Shown: one piece after another, positions 14,850 through 23,478 of the stretch | Position numbering within the stretch: position 1 is the first letter of the stretch | How the letters are laid out: each line of letters opens with the position of its first letter | IMG/VR virus record: IMGVR_UViG_3300036766_001162 | Location: 1 to 57,201 of that record | Length of the DNA: 57,201 nucleotides | Reading direction: 5' to 3' (one strand) | Origin: a virus | Notes under the pieces: model-generated | What the model saw: only the letters and a program-made list of their open reading frames with translations | Database searches by the model: none | What the model was told of the DNA's origin: nothing | Translations under genes and position numbers: made by a program

Positions 14850-16117
14850 CTACACGCCCTCCCGCGGGTGGAACATTGTCAGCGGCCCGTCCCACGTCAG
14901 GTTGACGACGCCCTGCGGCCCCCCGCGATTCTTCGCCACCAGCAGCGTGGCCTCCGTGGCGGCTCGGTCCTCCCGGTGCAGGAACCAGACGGCGTCGGCA
15001 TCCTGTTCGATCTCGCCCGAATCGCGCAAGTCCGACAACGTCGGCGGCCGCAGCACGCCGTCCCGCTCCGCGCCGCGGTTCAACTGCGACACGAGCAACA
15101 CCGCGCAGTGCAGCTCGCGTCCGAGCGCCTTGAGCGCCTTCGTGAGCCGCCCGATGCGCAACGTCTGCGACTCATGCCGCGCGTGCGCGTCCGCGAGGAA
15201 GCCCAGGTGGTCGATCACGAGCAGGTCGAGCGCCGTCCGCGCGTGGTGCCGCCGGGCCATGGCCGCGATCTCCGCCGTCGTGATGACCGCCGCGTCCGAC
15301 AGCCAGATCGGCGGCAGGGCCACGCCCGCTGCGATCACCGCCTCCTGCTGCCGCGGTGTGAGGAAGGCTTGCCGGAGCCCCTCCGTCGACACCTGCGCCC
15401 GGGACGCCAGCACGCGCTCCATGATTTGCCAGCGCGACATTTCCGGCGAGCACACCCCGACGTGGCCCCCCGCGTCCCCAACCGCCAACGCGAATTGCTG
15501 GGCGATGGCGCTCTTCCCGATGCTGGGCCGCGCCGCCAACACCGTGAGTTCGCCGCGCTGAATCCCGCCCGACAGCCGATCGAGCACGCGGAACCCCGTC
15601 GACAGTCCCGGCAACGACCCCGCCTGCCGCGCGAGCAAGCGCTCGATGTACGCCCCGGCCGCCACCGGGTAGAGCGGCTGATCCTGCTCCGCCAGCGGGG
15701 CATCCACCGCGCGCAATCGCGCCAGCACCTCCTCGACGCTGCCCACCTCGGCGTCCTCGGGGTGCGCCGCCAACGCCGATAGCGCGGTGCCGGCGTCGCG
15801 CAGCAGGCGGCGCCGCGCGAAGGCATGCAACGTCGGCAGCACCGCGCCGACGACCGTGCGCTCCGCGGCGTGCAGGGCATCCGCCACGAGCAAGCCCGGA
15901 TTGCCGATGCCCGCGGTCACGAGCACCTCGACCGCGCTCAGCGCATCGACCGTCACTCCGCGCCGCGCCATCGCGGCCAACTGCCGCCAGGCCGGCGCGT
16001 AGGCGGGATCGGCCACGAGGGTGTCGGCCACGTCGGGGCGGTCGATCAGCGCACGGTCGCCGAGCAGCAGCCCGAGGAGCGCTTGCTCGGCAGGCGGATG
16101 CGTCCAGGCGGCGGCGC

Positions 16118-16121
<4 letters not shown>
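14850..16121 (-). CDS. dnaB: DnaB-like replicative helicase
   Basis: A 423-residue helicase that unwinds the replication fork as a hexamer. The N-terminal domain (1 to about 140) has the DnaB helical pattern (EQALLGLLLGDRALI ... APAWRQLAAMARRG). The RecA-like domain includes GLSTGFRVLDRLSGGIQRGE, Walker A AARPSIGKS (196-204), Walker B LDLLVIDHLG, LLVSQLNRGAE, the LSDLRDSGEIEQDADAVWFL sensor segment and NRGGPQG near the end. All family motifs are present. The start at 16121 overlaps the loader/initiator stop as ATGA. Confidence 0.93.
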
Positions 16122-17112
<991 letters not shown>

Positions 17113-17113
<1 letters not shown>

Positions 17114-17427
17114 CAGAACCGCGCCGCCTCCCCGCGAGAATCAAACCGTCCGACCTTCGCGGCGTTACAGCGATCACAGAGGGCCTGCAGGTTCTCGGGA
17201 TGATGGGAGCCGCCATTGCGCCGACTGAGGATGTGATCGGCGACCAGGTTTTCAATGGATCCGCACCGCCTACACCGGTTCCCGTCCCGCGCGAGGACGA
17301 ACGCCCGAAGGTCGCGGTGTAGAGGAATCCGACCCGGCTTGAGTCTCCCCAGAATCGTCGGGACCGCGCGCGGGCGTCCCTGAGGGTCTGTCCAGAAGCG
17401 CGCGCGCACCTTCGCGTACTCGCGCAT
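17113..17427 (-). CDS. HNH endonuclease
   Basis: A 104-residue protein with the classic HNH fold: RDLRAFVLARDGNRCRRCGS, then VADHILSRRNGGSHHPENLQ and ALCDRCNAAK. The two Cys pairs (CRRC, CDRC) bind structural zinc, and DHI and HHPEN supply the active-site residues. It is short, with little beyond the catalytic domain. It starts within TGATG overlap of the upstream gene and overlaps the initiator gene start. Such proteins may be homing enzymes or packaging partners of terminase; here it lies far from terminase. Confidence 0.85.
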
Positions 17428-17630
17428 CAGCCCCGCCCTCCCACCAGCACCCCGGGCAATTCGCCCCACGCCTGCTCGAGCGCCCGCGTCGCCCGCTGCA
17501 ACGCGAGCCCAGCCTCAACGAGGTCCGCCGTCGTGCCCCGTCCCGCCGCGAGGTCGCGCAACAGGTGCGCCCCCTGCTCGGCGTCCGACGCCGCGAGGCT
17601 CAAGCTGCGGGCCACGACGGATGCGCTCAT
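17427..17630 (-). CDS. Small helical protein, function unknown
   Basis: A 67-residue acidic protein, MSASVVARSLSLAASDAEQG AHLLRDLAAGRGTTADLVEA, predicted fully helical. It is coupled by ATGA to the gene above and TGATG to the HNH gene below. No family recognised. Confidence 0.6.
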   Translation of the reverse strand: MSASVVARSLSLAASDAEQGAHLLRDLAAGRGTTADLVEAGLALQRATRALEQAWGELPGVLVGGRG

Positions 17631-18076
17631 GCCGGCCGCGCCTTCTCGGGCCACCGACCCGGGCCGAGTTTCTTCGGGTTGGGCCGCGACGGGCGCACGT
17701 CGCTGCGCCGGCACGCGAACGCATGCGTCCGCATCCGCGGGGCGATCGGGGCCAGCAAGGGCAATCGCGCCCGGACCGCGCTCACGTCCAAGCCGAGGAT
17801 GGCAGCCACGTTGACGAACGCGAACGCGGGCGCCCGATCCTCGGAGGCAAACCACGCGACCGCTTGGCCGCGCAACTCCTGCCCTTTCGGGGTGCCGGGA
17901 TGCTTGCGCACTAGGTCCAGCGCGTCCTCCACCATCGCCGCCAGCAGCTTCCGCTCGGGACTGGCCCCGGAGATGCGCGTGACCTGACTCGCGAGGAGCA
18001 CGTCGACCCCGAACATGCGACCGACCCGATCGAGGTCACCGCCCTTCGTGGACGTCAGGATCGAGACCGACCTCAC
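17627..18076 (-). CDS. DNA-binding-like phage protein, paralogue of the next upstream gene
   Basis: A 149-residue protein with SPERKLLAAMVEDALDLVRK, WFASEDRAPAFAFVNVAAIL GLDVSAVRARL and a basic C-terminus. The last phrase is a helix-turn-helix pattern recurring in a phage family (acidic W-x-x-S/A-x-E/D, then hydrophobic FAFV-x-hydrophobic-LGL). The upstream neighbour has the same order of segments. The start is a GTG at 18076 overlapping the neighbour's TGA; a shorter ATG start inside is possible. Likely regulator of this operon; inferred. Confidence 0.65.
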   Translation of the reverse strand: MRSVSILTSTKGGDLDRVGRMFGVDVLLASQVTRISGASPERKLLAAMVEDALDLVRKHPGTPKGQELRGQAVAWFASEDRAPAFAFVNVAAILGLDVSAVRARLPLLAPIAPRMRTHAFACRRSDVRPSRPNPKKLGPGRWPEKARPA

Positions 18077-18768
18077 GCGGACATCCCGGCAATGTCTGCT
18101 CGGAGGCCCACGAGGAGTTCCCTGCGCCGACGCCAGACGCGCCGCGGGAGCGACGGCGATGATGCGACCGCGATCGGCGCGCGCGCGAGGGGACGCCGCG
18201 GGTCCGCGATCGGCGCCCGCCCACAGACCATGGTCCGCGTGCCGCCCTGCCGATGCTGCCGCGGGAAGACGCGCCGCTCGGCCGCACACCGCCGCAGCCC
18301 GCGACGGAGCGCGCCGACGGACAGCCCGAGCACGTCACAGATGCTCACGAATGCGAACGGCCATTCGGCTTCCGCGCTCTCGATCCACTCCCACGCGAGC
18401 GCAGCCCCGGAGCCCGCGGCCATGGCCCCGCCCCGCAAGGGCCGCGCCCGCAGCGCACAGTCGATCGCGTCCTTGAGCACCGCATGGGCGAGCCGCTGCT
18501 CCGGACTCCACTCGCGATGGGGCGCCTCCCACTGCTCGGGAAGCACCACCTCGTCCGTGAGCAGACCGCCCACCGTGCGCGCCACGGTGCCCGCGTCCCA
18601 GACGCCGATCCCCACACCGGCCGCGACCGCCCCGCCGCCGCTGTGTCCCCGCCCGCTGGCCCCGGCAAATTCCCCCGCGGTCCCCTCCACGTCCGACCCC
18701 GCCGACACGCGCACCCCCGAGGCCGCGTGCCCCCTGACCGTCCTTGCCGCCATGCCGCTGGCGCCCAT
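18073..18768 (-). CDS. DNA-binding-like protein at the head of the long leftward operon
   Basis: A 231-residue protein. Its N-terminal 75 residues are low-complexity Gly/Ala/Val-rich. Residues about 88-150 contain SPEQRLAHAVLKDAIDCALR, WIESAEAEWPFAFVSICDVL GLSVGALRRGL, a helix-turn-helix shared with the gene below, and the C-terminus is Arg-rich (RRVWRRRREL). The ATG at 18768 follows AGGGAGG and GTGGAGG, supporting this start. As first gene of the leftward unit it may control that transcription; this is inference from position. Confidence 0.65.
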   Translation of the reverse strand: MGASGMAARTVRGHAASGVRVSAGSDVEGTAGEFAGASGRGHSGGGAVAAGVGIGVWDAGTVARTVGGLLTDEVVLPEQWEAPHREWSPEQRLAHAVLKDAIDCALRARPLRGGAMAAGSGAALAWEWIESAEAEWPFAFVSICDVLGLSVGALRRGLRRCAAERRVFPRQHRQGGTRTMVCGRAPIADPRRPLARAPIAVASSPSLPRRVWRRRRELLVGLRADIAGMSA

Positions 18769-18922
18769 CCTCCACCGCCTCCCTTGGTAGCTGCTACGTC
18801 ACATGCGCTACGAGATAGGCAAGGGTTCGCCGCATCTTCCCTTGACAGCTTGCTCGTTCTTCGCGTACCGCTGACGCCAGACGCGGAGGGGCGGCGCCTC
18901 GGACGGCGAGGAAGGCACGCCG
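18769..18922. promoter_or_regulatory. Divergent intergenic region between the leftward operon and the integrase
   Basis: 154 bases between divergent starts. A perfect plus-strand TTGACA lies at 18842-18847, but the matching -10 (TACCGC near 18866) is poor, so an integrase promoter here is only possible. An 11-bp palindrome with arms GTAGC/GCTAC occupies 18787-18797 and could be an operator. AGGAAGG just before 18923 is the integrase RBS. Confidence 0.45.
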
Positions 18923-19879
18923 ATGCCCGAGCCGATGACCGTCGCCGCCTACGCCGCCCGCTGGTTGCGGCGATTGCCGGCCCTCGTAGAACCGCCCACC
19001 GTCGCCAGCTATGAACGCCAGATGCGGCTGCACGTCCTGCCCTTGCTCGGAGAGCGGACGCTGGCGGCCCTGACGCAGCCCGATGTCCGACACGCGCTGT
19101 TCGCCCTCCGCGCCAAGGGCCTCAGCAAAACCACGCTCCGGAATCCGCTCTGCGCGCTGCAGTCCATGCTGAACGAAGCCGCCGCCGACGGCCTGGTGAT
19201 CGGCAACGCCGCTCTCGGCGCGGGCAAGCGCATCGTGCAGACCGGCCTCCGCCCAGTCCGGCATCCCATGAGCGAGGCCGAGTTGCTGCGCTTCATCCCC
19301 GCCGTCGACCACCACTACCGGGAGATCATGCTGTTCCTGGTGCTGACGGGCCTCCGCATCGGCGAGGCCGTCGGGTTGCCGTGGGGCGCCGTCGACTTCG
19401 CCACGCGCCGGGTCCGGGTCGCCCAGACGTGGACATACGGGAAGCCCACGCCCACGAAGAACCGCGAGGTCCGCTTCGTCGACCTCTCGCGCGGCGCCAC
19501 GGACCTGCTCGCCGTGCGCCGCGATCAGCACCCCACGGATGCGTGGGTGTTCCAGTCGGCGGTCCGGGCGCTCCCCTGCGACTCCAGCATGGTCCGGCGT
19601 GCCATGCGGGCTGGGCTCGCCGCGGCCGACCTGCCCATCGCCTGGACCCCCCATGCGCTGCGGCACACCTTCGCCACCCGCCTGCTCGGGCTCGAGGACC
19701 CGCAGACCGTGCAACGCATGCTCGGGCACGCCAGCATCCAGACGACCGTGGACCTCTATGGCGCCTTCCGGAAGCGCCGGCCACTGGCCTCGCTCGACCA
19801 GCTCGACCTGCCCGTGACCGCCCACCACCGCCCCCCGCTCCCGTTACGCCCGCTGCGATCCGTGAAGCTGCGCGCGTGA
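18923..19879 (+). CDS. int: Tyrosine-recombinase integrase
   Basis: A 318-residue integrase that would insert and excise the prophage by site-specific recombination. The N-terminal SAM-like core-binding domain spans about 5-95 (PPTVASYERQMRLHVLPLLG). The catalytic residues are all visible: Arg145 in TGLRIGE, Lys179 in TPTKNREV, His244 and Arg247 in HALRHTFATRL, His269 in LGHAS and Tyr279 in VDLYG. It looks intact and full length. It is the only gene here on the plus strand before the switch and converges with the regulator at 19844. I could not identify the attachment site. Confidence 0.95.
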   Translation: MPEPMTVAAYAARWLRRLPALVEPPTVASYERQMRLHVLPLLGERTLAALTQPDVRHALFALRAKGLSKTTLRNPLCALQSMLNEAAADGLVIGNAALGAGKRIVQTGLRPVRHPMSEAELLRFIPAVDHHYREIMLFLVLTGLRIGEAVGLPWGAVDFATRRVRVAQTWTYGKPTPTKNREVRFVDLSRGATDLLAVRRDQHPTDAWVFQSAVRALPCDSSMVRRAMRAGLAAADLPIAWTPHALRHTFATRLLGLEDPQTVQRMLGHASIQTTVDLYGAFRKRRPLASLDQLDLPVTAHHRPPLPLRPLRSVKLRA

Positions 19880-20212
19880 GGAGGCCCCCCCGACCGCCGT
19901 AGGCGGATGCAGGGGCTCGGGGCTGGGGGCCGATGCCCGAATGCACCCACCATTCGAGCGCGGGCGGCGCTTGCCCGGCTGCGGGGCTGGCGCTGGCGCT
20001 TCTGGTGCCGGCGCGAGCCCGGCCAACTCCTCGATGGTGACCTCGTGACCCCGTTCGCGCGTCGCCTTAGCGACGGCGATGGCGTGCCGGGCGTCGAAGA
20101 TGCGGCCCGCCTTGAGCCAGCCGTACACGGCGGGTCCGCTGACTCGACAGATCACGGCAACGTCCTCGACACGCCCTCCGAGAATCTGCATCGCGCGTTC
20201 GATCCCTGTCAT
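19844..20212 (-). CDS. YdaS/Cro-like helix-turn-helix regulator
   Basis: A 122-residue protein. Residues 1-65 match the YdaS-like Cro family: RAMQILGGRVEDVAVICRVS GPAVYGWLKAGR, then ARHAIAVAKATRERGHEVTI EELAG. The C-terminal half is Pro/Ala-rich and probably disordered. It is divergent from an XRE gene at 20328 and so is one half of a lysis-lysogeny switch. Its 3' end overlaps the integrase by 36 bases. A -35 TTGACG (20249-20244) with a weak -10 ends so close to the ATG that its message may be leaderless. Confidence 0.8.
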   Translation of the reverse strand: MTGIERAMQILGGRVEDVAVICRVSGPAVYGWLKAGRIFDARHAIAVAKATRERGHEVTIEELAGLAPAPEAPAPAPQPGKRRPRSNGGCIRASAPSPEPLHPPTAVGGASSRAQLHGSQRA

Positions 20213-20327
20213 GCCCGAGCGTCTAGCATGGCGCGCGCGCCGCCGTCAAGCTGAGCTTCCAGCGTTCTGCAGCACCACTTTCAAGCCTACTTGACACGTA
20301 CCCTTTCGCCCGGCTATATGCTGCGGC
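20213..20327. promoter_or_regulatory. Lysis-lysogeny switch region: divergent promoters with paired operator-like palindromes
   Basis: Plus promoter: TTGACA 20291-20296 and TATATG 20315-20320 (18-base spacer). Its start site would fall at or next to the ATG at 20328, implying a leaderless message. Minus promoter: TTGACG 20249-20244, 17-base spacer, CTAGAC 20226-20221, again leaving almost no leader before ATG 20212. Operator candidates: TCAAG-CCTA-CTTGA at 20281-20294 overlapping the plus -35, and AAGCT-G-AGCTT at 20248-20258 within the related TCAAG-CTGA-GCTTC, overlapping the minus -35. Confidence 0.72.
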
Positions 20328-20531
20328 ATGCCTGACGGAATGCCGCCCGCCGCTTGGACGCCCGAGGCGATTCGGGCGCTCCGCAAACGGCTCGGATTGG
20401 TGCAAGACGATTTCGCGGCGCTCGTCTGTACGCGCCAGACAGTGGTCTCTCGCTGGGAAGCCGGGGCGGCACACCCCCTGCGCGCGTTCTGTCGGAAGCT
20501 CGACCTGCTCGCCGCCGAGGGCGCCCGATGA
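20328..20531 (+). CDS. XRE-family transcriptional regulator (CI-like role)
   Basis: A 67-residue protein that is essentially one helix-turn-helix: WTPEAIRALRKRLGLVQDDF AALVCTRQTVVSRWEAGAAH, then a short helix. It resembles the antitoxin/XRE type that binds operators as a dimer. It starts right at the predicted transcription start of a good promoter, so translation is probably leaderless, as for lambda cI. Divergent from the YdaS-like gene. Which of the two maintains lysogeny cannot be told from sequence. Confidence 0.8.
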   Translation: MPDGMPPAAWTPEAIRALRKRLGLVQDDFAALVCTRQTVVSRWEAGAAHPLRAFCRKLDLLAAEGAR

Positions 20532-20533
20532 CC

Positions 20534-20932
20534 TCAGTGGGGGGGATCGACGAAGTCGTTGAACTCCGCGAGCAACACTTCCCGCGGGGGCGTGCAGCCG
20601 TACATGCGGTCCACCGGGTTGTCGGCGCACCAGGCGTCGACCTGGATCCGATAGCGCCCCTCGCCTTGCGCGATCTTCTGCACGATCCAGGCGGGATACG
20701 GCGTGGCAAGCGGCCCTTCGGTGGTGACCAGGAAGTCCGTCGCGTTGCGGATCTTCCAGTGGCTGCGGGCGCTGATCCACTGCACGACCCGCCCCCACTT
20801 GACCTCGCAGTCGTCGCCGCGCGTGCAGAACATCGGCCGCTCGGCGAGCGCGACAACGTGGGGATCGGGGACGTAGGGCCGGAAGCAGCCGGCGAGCAGG
20901 ACCAGGGTGAGCGGGAACCAGCGGGTACGCAT
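20534..20932 (-). CDS. Phage-encoded lipoprotein
   Basis: A 132-residue protein with a lipoprotein signal: RTRWFPLTLVLLAGC, where Cys16 would be lipidated after cleavage. The mature part has Cys residues at RPMFCTRGDDCEVKWG, VDAWCADNPVDRMYGCTPP, consistent with disulfides in the periplasm. It lies alone on the minus strand beside the repressor, convergent with it by 2 bases, a position typical of morons expressed from a prophage. Superinfection exclusion or host-surface modification is plausible but unproven. GTAGGGG upstream may be the RBS. Confidence 0.85.
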   Translation of the reverse strand: MRTRWFPLTLVLLAGCFRPYVPDPHVVALAERPMFCTRGDDCEVKWGRVVQWISARSHWKIRNATDFLVTTEGPLATPYPAWIVQKIAQGEGRYRIQVDAWCADNPVDRMYGCTPPREVLLAEFNDFVDPPH

Positions 20933-20980
20933 GCCGGGTCCCCTACGCTCGTCGCGTTCGCGGCGTCAACCCCGCGCGGT

Positions 20981-21136
20981 CCTGAGTGGCCCACGCTCGA
21001 GTGCGCCGCGGCGGACTGCCACCTCCACCTCTGCCCCACCTGCCCGACCATCTACGAGCACATCGACGTCGCCTGCGAGGCCGGGCTCATCCGCGTCTGC
21101 TGGCGCTGTCGCGCCACGAAGGAGGTTCCCCGATGA
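20981..21136 (+). CDS. Possible small zinc-ribbon protein, start codon unclear
   Basis: The frame reads PEWPTLECAAADCHLHLCPT CPTIYEHIDVACEAG and ends RVCWRCRATKEVPR. Cys/His spacing fits a small zinc ribbon, and the stop overlaps the next ATG (ATGA), as for genuine genes here. There is no in-frame ATG or GTG nearby; the coordinate given is only where protein-like sequence begins. A non-standard start or an inactive remnant are both possible. Confidence 0.35.
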   Translation, partial: PEWPTLECAAADCHLHLCPTCPTIYEHIDVACEAGLIRVCWRCRATKEVPR

Positions 21137-21369
21137 TGCCCGCTCCACACGTCTCACCCCGCAACACCGACGGCTGGCGCCCCGACTACTGCGATCACCG
21201 CGATCAGGAGTATCCGCGCGGCCAGGTCGTGAGCGTGCCAGACCCGACGCTGCCGCGCAGCTACCGGCTCGTCAGCATCGCAATCCTCGGGCTGACCCTG
21301 TGGGCGCTCGGGGAGCTGGGCATCTATGCCGCGGCGCACCAGCTCTTCGCGTGGGGCGTTGGCCGATGA
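21133..21369 (+). CDS. Small membrane protein
   Basis: A 78-residue protein. The N-terminal half is soluble, with TDGWRPDYCDHRDQEYPRGQ; a single membrane segment follows (LVSIAILGLTLWALGELGIY). GGAGG at 21121-21125 with 7-base spacing decides the ATG at 21133. It is coupled by ATGA to the next gene. First well-supported gene of the plus-strand early operon. Confidence 0.65.
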   Translation: MMPAPHVSPRNTDGWRPDYCDHRDQEYPRGQVVSVPDPTLPRSYRLVSIAILGLTLWALGELGIYAAAHQLFAWGVGR

Positions 21370-21659
21370 GCCTCCGCGACACCTGGCGCCCGGACCCGGG
21401 CACGGGCCTCCTCGGCACCAGCCGGATGGCGAGCGAGCGCGGGGCACGCGACGCCCGCGACGACCGGCCGCTCTGCGAGGTCTTCGAATGCACGGGCTGC
21501 CGGCACCTCCAGGTGCAGCGCGTGCCGGACCGGCCGGGGCAGTTCCGCGTGATCGACCGTTGTAACCGCTGCCACCAGCCGGTGCGCAGCCTCGGGCGTG
21601 CGCGCGAGGGCGAGCAGCTCCCCGGCGCCACCCCCATCACGAAAGGAGTCCTTCCATGA
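21366..21659 (+). CDS. Small zinc-ribbon protein
   Basis: A 97-residue protein with a four-Cys site: CEVFECTGCRHLQVQRVPD, then RVIDRCNRCHQPVRS. The C-terminus ends PITKGVLP and its coding end contains the RBS GAAAGGAG of the recombinase gene. ATGA overlaps on both sides show tight coupling to the recombination module, so it may bind DNA or the ATPase; that is inference. Confidence 0.7.
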   Translation: MSLRDTWRPDPGTGLLGTSRMASERGARDARDDRPLCEVFECTGCRHLQVQRVPDRPGQFRVIDRCNRCHQPVRSLGRAREGEQLPGATPITKGVLP

Positions 21660-22882
21660 GCACCCCCCACGCCGTCACGTTCAGCAAGGCCACCAAGAAG
21701 CAGGCTCGCGCGCGCGTCGCCTTCTGCGGCCCCTCGGGCACCGGCAAGACGTTCACCGCGCTCTCCGTCGCGCGCGGCCTCGTCGGCCCCGAGGGGCGCA
21801 TCGCCCTCATCGACAGCGAGCACGGCTCGGCCGCCAAGTACGCCGACCTCTTCGACTTCGACCACTGCATCCTGACGTCGTTCAGCCCGGACCGGTACGT
21901 CGAGGCCATCCACGTCGCCGAAGAAGGCGGCTACGACGCGATCGTCCTCGACTCGCTCTCGCACGCCTGGATGGGGAAGGACGGCGCGCTTGAGCAGGTC
22001 GACGCCGCCGCCGACCGGTCGCGGTCGGGCAACAAGTTCGTCGCCTGGCGCGAGGTGACGCCGAAGCACCAGGCGCTCGTCGAGGCGATCCTGCAGTCCG
22101 CCTGCCACGTGTTCGCCACGATGCGGTCCAAGACCGAGTACATCCTCGAGAAGGACGAGAAGGGGAACAGCGTGCCGCGGAAGATCGGCATGGCTCCCGT
22201 CCAGCGGGACGGCATCGAGTTCGAGTTCGACGTCGTCGGCGACCTCGATCTCCGGCACAAGCTGCTGGTGACGAAGTCGCGGTGCCCGGAGCTGGCCGAC
22301 CAGGTGATCGAGAAGCCGGGCGCCCGCTTCGGCGAGCGACTCCGCGCCTGGCTGACCGACGGCGCCCCGGCGACGCCGCCCTCCCCCGAGGTGGTGATCG
22401 GCGGGCGCACCTACCGGACCGCCGGCATCACCGCCGCCGACGTCCAGGTGGTGCGCGATCTCTCGGCCGCGCTGGATGCGCTGCGCGGCGAAGGCGCGGG
22501 CCGCGCCCTGATGCTCGCCACAGTGCAGAAGGATCGGCTGGTCATGCTCACCGCCCCCGAGGGCACCAGCGTGATTGGGGCCCTCCGGGCCGCCATCACC
22601 GGGGTCACGGGGACGCCGCCGGTGGCGGGTAGCACCCCGACGCCGGCGCCCGACGAGACCCCCACCGGCTCGGGCATGATCACCCTCGGGCAGCGCGGCA
22701 CCCTCCTCGAAGCGTGCTGCGAGTCTGGGCTCGGGTACGAGACGCTCAAGGAGTACCTCGGGCGCGAGCACGGGATCGCTGCGGTGTCGGACATCCCGGT
22801 TGCCCTCTACCCGACAGTCGAGGCCTGGATCCGGGCCGCGGCCGCGACCCGCCCGGAAGCCGCGGGGTCGTCGGCCGCATGA
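21656..22882 (+). CDS. Sak4-like RecA-fold ATPase (single-strand annealing/recombination)
   Basis: A 408-residue AAA ATPase of the Sak4 type. Walker A is FCGPSGTGKT (23-32), Walker B YDAIVLDSLSHAW (93-105), with IALIDSEHGSAAKY between. Sak4 proteins are truncated RecA/Rad51 relatives that work with phage SSB in single-strand annealing. The extended C-terminus (about 250-408, with QVVRDLSAALDALRGEGAGR and a Pro-rich linker) is longer than the core family and may add a second function. It lies directly before an exonuclease and near an SSB gene, the usual recombination cassette. Confidence 0.88.
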   Translation: MSTPHAVTFSKATKKQARARVAFCGPSGTGKTFTALSVARGLVGPEGRIALIDSEHGSAAKYADLFDFDHCILTSFSPDRYVEAIHVAEEGGYDAIVLDSLSHAWMGKDGALEQVDAAADRSRSGNKFVAWREVTPKHQALVEAILQSACHVFATMRSKTEYILEKDEKGNSVPRKIGMAPVQRDGIEFEFDVVGDLDLRHKLLVTKSRCPELADQVIEKPGARFGERLRAWLTDGAPATPPSPEVVIGGRTYRTAGITAADVQVVRDLSAALDALRGEGAGRALMLATVQKDRLVMLTAPEGTSVIGALRAAITGVTGTPPVAGSTPTPAPDETPTGSGMITLGQRGTLLEACCESGLGYETLKEYLGREHGIAAVSDIPVALYPTVEAWIRAAAATRPEAAGSSAA

Positions 22883-23478
22883 GCGAGACCCTCCACTTCG
22901 ACCCGATCGCCCACGAATACCGGTGGGGCGATCGGGTGCTCCACGGCGTGACCGACATCCTCACGGCCACCGGGATCGTGTCGTACGCGCACGTGCCACC
23001 CGACGTGCTCGAGCACGCGAAGATGCGGGGCCTGGCCGTGCATGCGGCGATCCATGCCCGCGCGATCGGGGAGGCGCCGGTCCTCGACGACGAGACCATC
23101 CCGTACGTGATGGCCTGGGACCGGTTCGTACGGGAGACCGGCTACGTCTCGACGCATGTCGAGCGGCCGCTGGCGGACCCGACGCTCGGCTTCGCCGGCA
23201 CCCCCGACGACGTCGGCCTCCTGGGTGGGCTGGCCACCGTCGTCGACCGGAAGGCCGTCGCGCAGGTGCAGGGCTCCACCGCCGTGCAGCTCGCCGCCTA
23301 TCGGTGGCTCTGCAAGGTGAACTGCATCGCCGCCGTGCGGCGGATCGCCGTGCAGCTGCGGCCCGACGGCACGTTTCGCCAGATCGAGTATCGCGATCCC
23401 GTCGATGAACAGGAATTCCGCGCGGCCCTGCTGCTCGTCCAGCGGCGGACCGCGCGCAACGGAAGGAGTCTCCGATGA
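22879..23478 (+). CDS. PD-(D/E)XK exonuclease (Cas4/RecB-like)
   Basis: A 199-residue nuclease. The N-terminus FDPIAHEYRWGDRVLHGVTD is typical of this phage family. Active-site motifs: RGLAVHAAIHA (50-60), GTPDDVGLL with Asp (107-115), VVDRKA giving D-x-K (121-126) and STAVQLAAYRWL (133-144). These match the RecB/Cas4 nuclease order H-D-DxK-QxxxY. With the Sak4-like ATPase upstream it would resect DNA ends so that the partner can anneal strands. ATGA overlap on the 5' side. Confidence 0.88.
   Translation: MSETLHFDPIAHEYRWGDRVLHGVTDILTATGIVSYAHVPPDVLEHAKMRGLAVHAAIHARAIGEAPVLDDETIPYVMAWDRFVRETGYVSTHVERPLADPTLGFAGTPDDVGLLGGLATVVDRKAVAQVQGSTAVQLAAYRWLCKVNCIAAVRRIAVQLRPDGTFRQIEYRDPVDEQEFRAALLLVQRRTARNGRSLR

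Noticed and set aside
21272-22771. Long minus-strand ORF over the recombinase gene
   Set aside because: Shadow of the Sak4-like gene; no motif, and it crosses coupled plus-strand genes.
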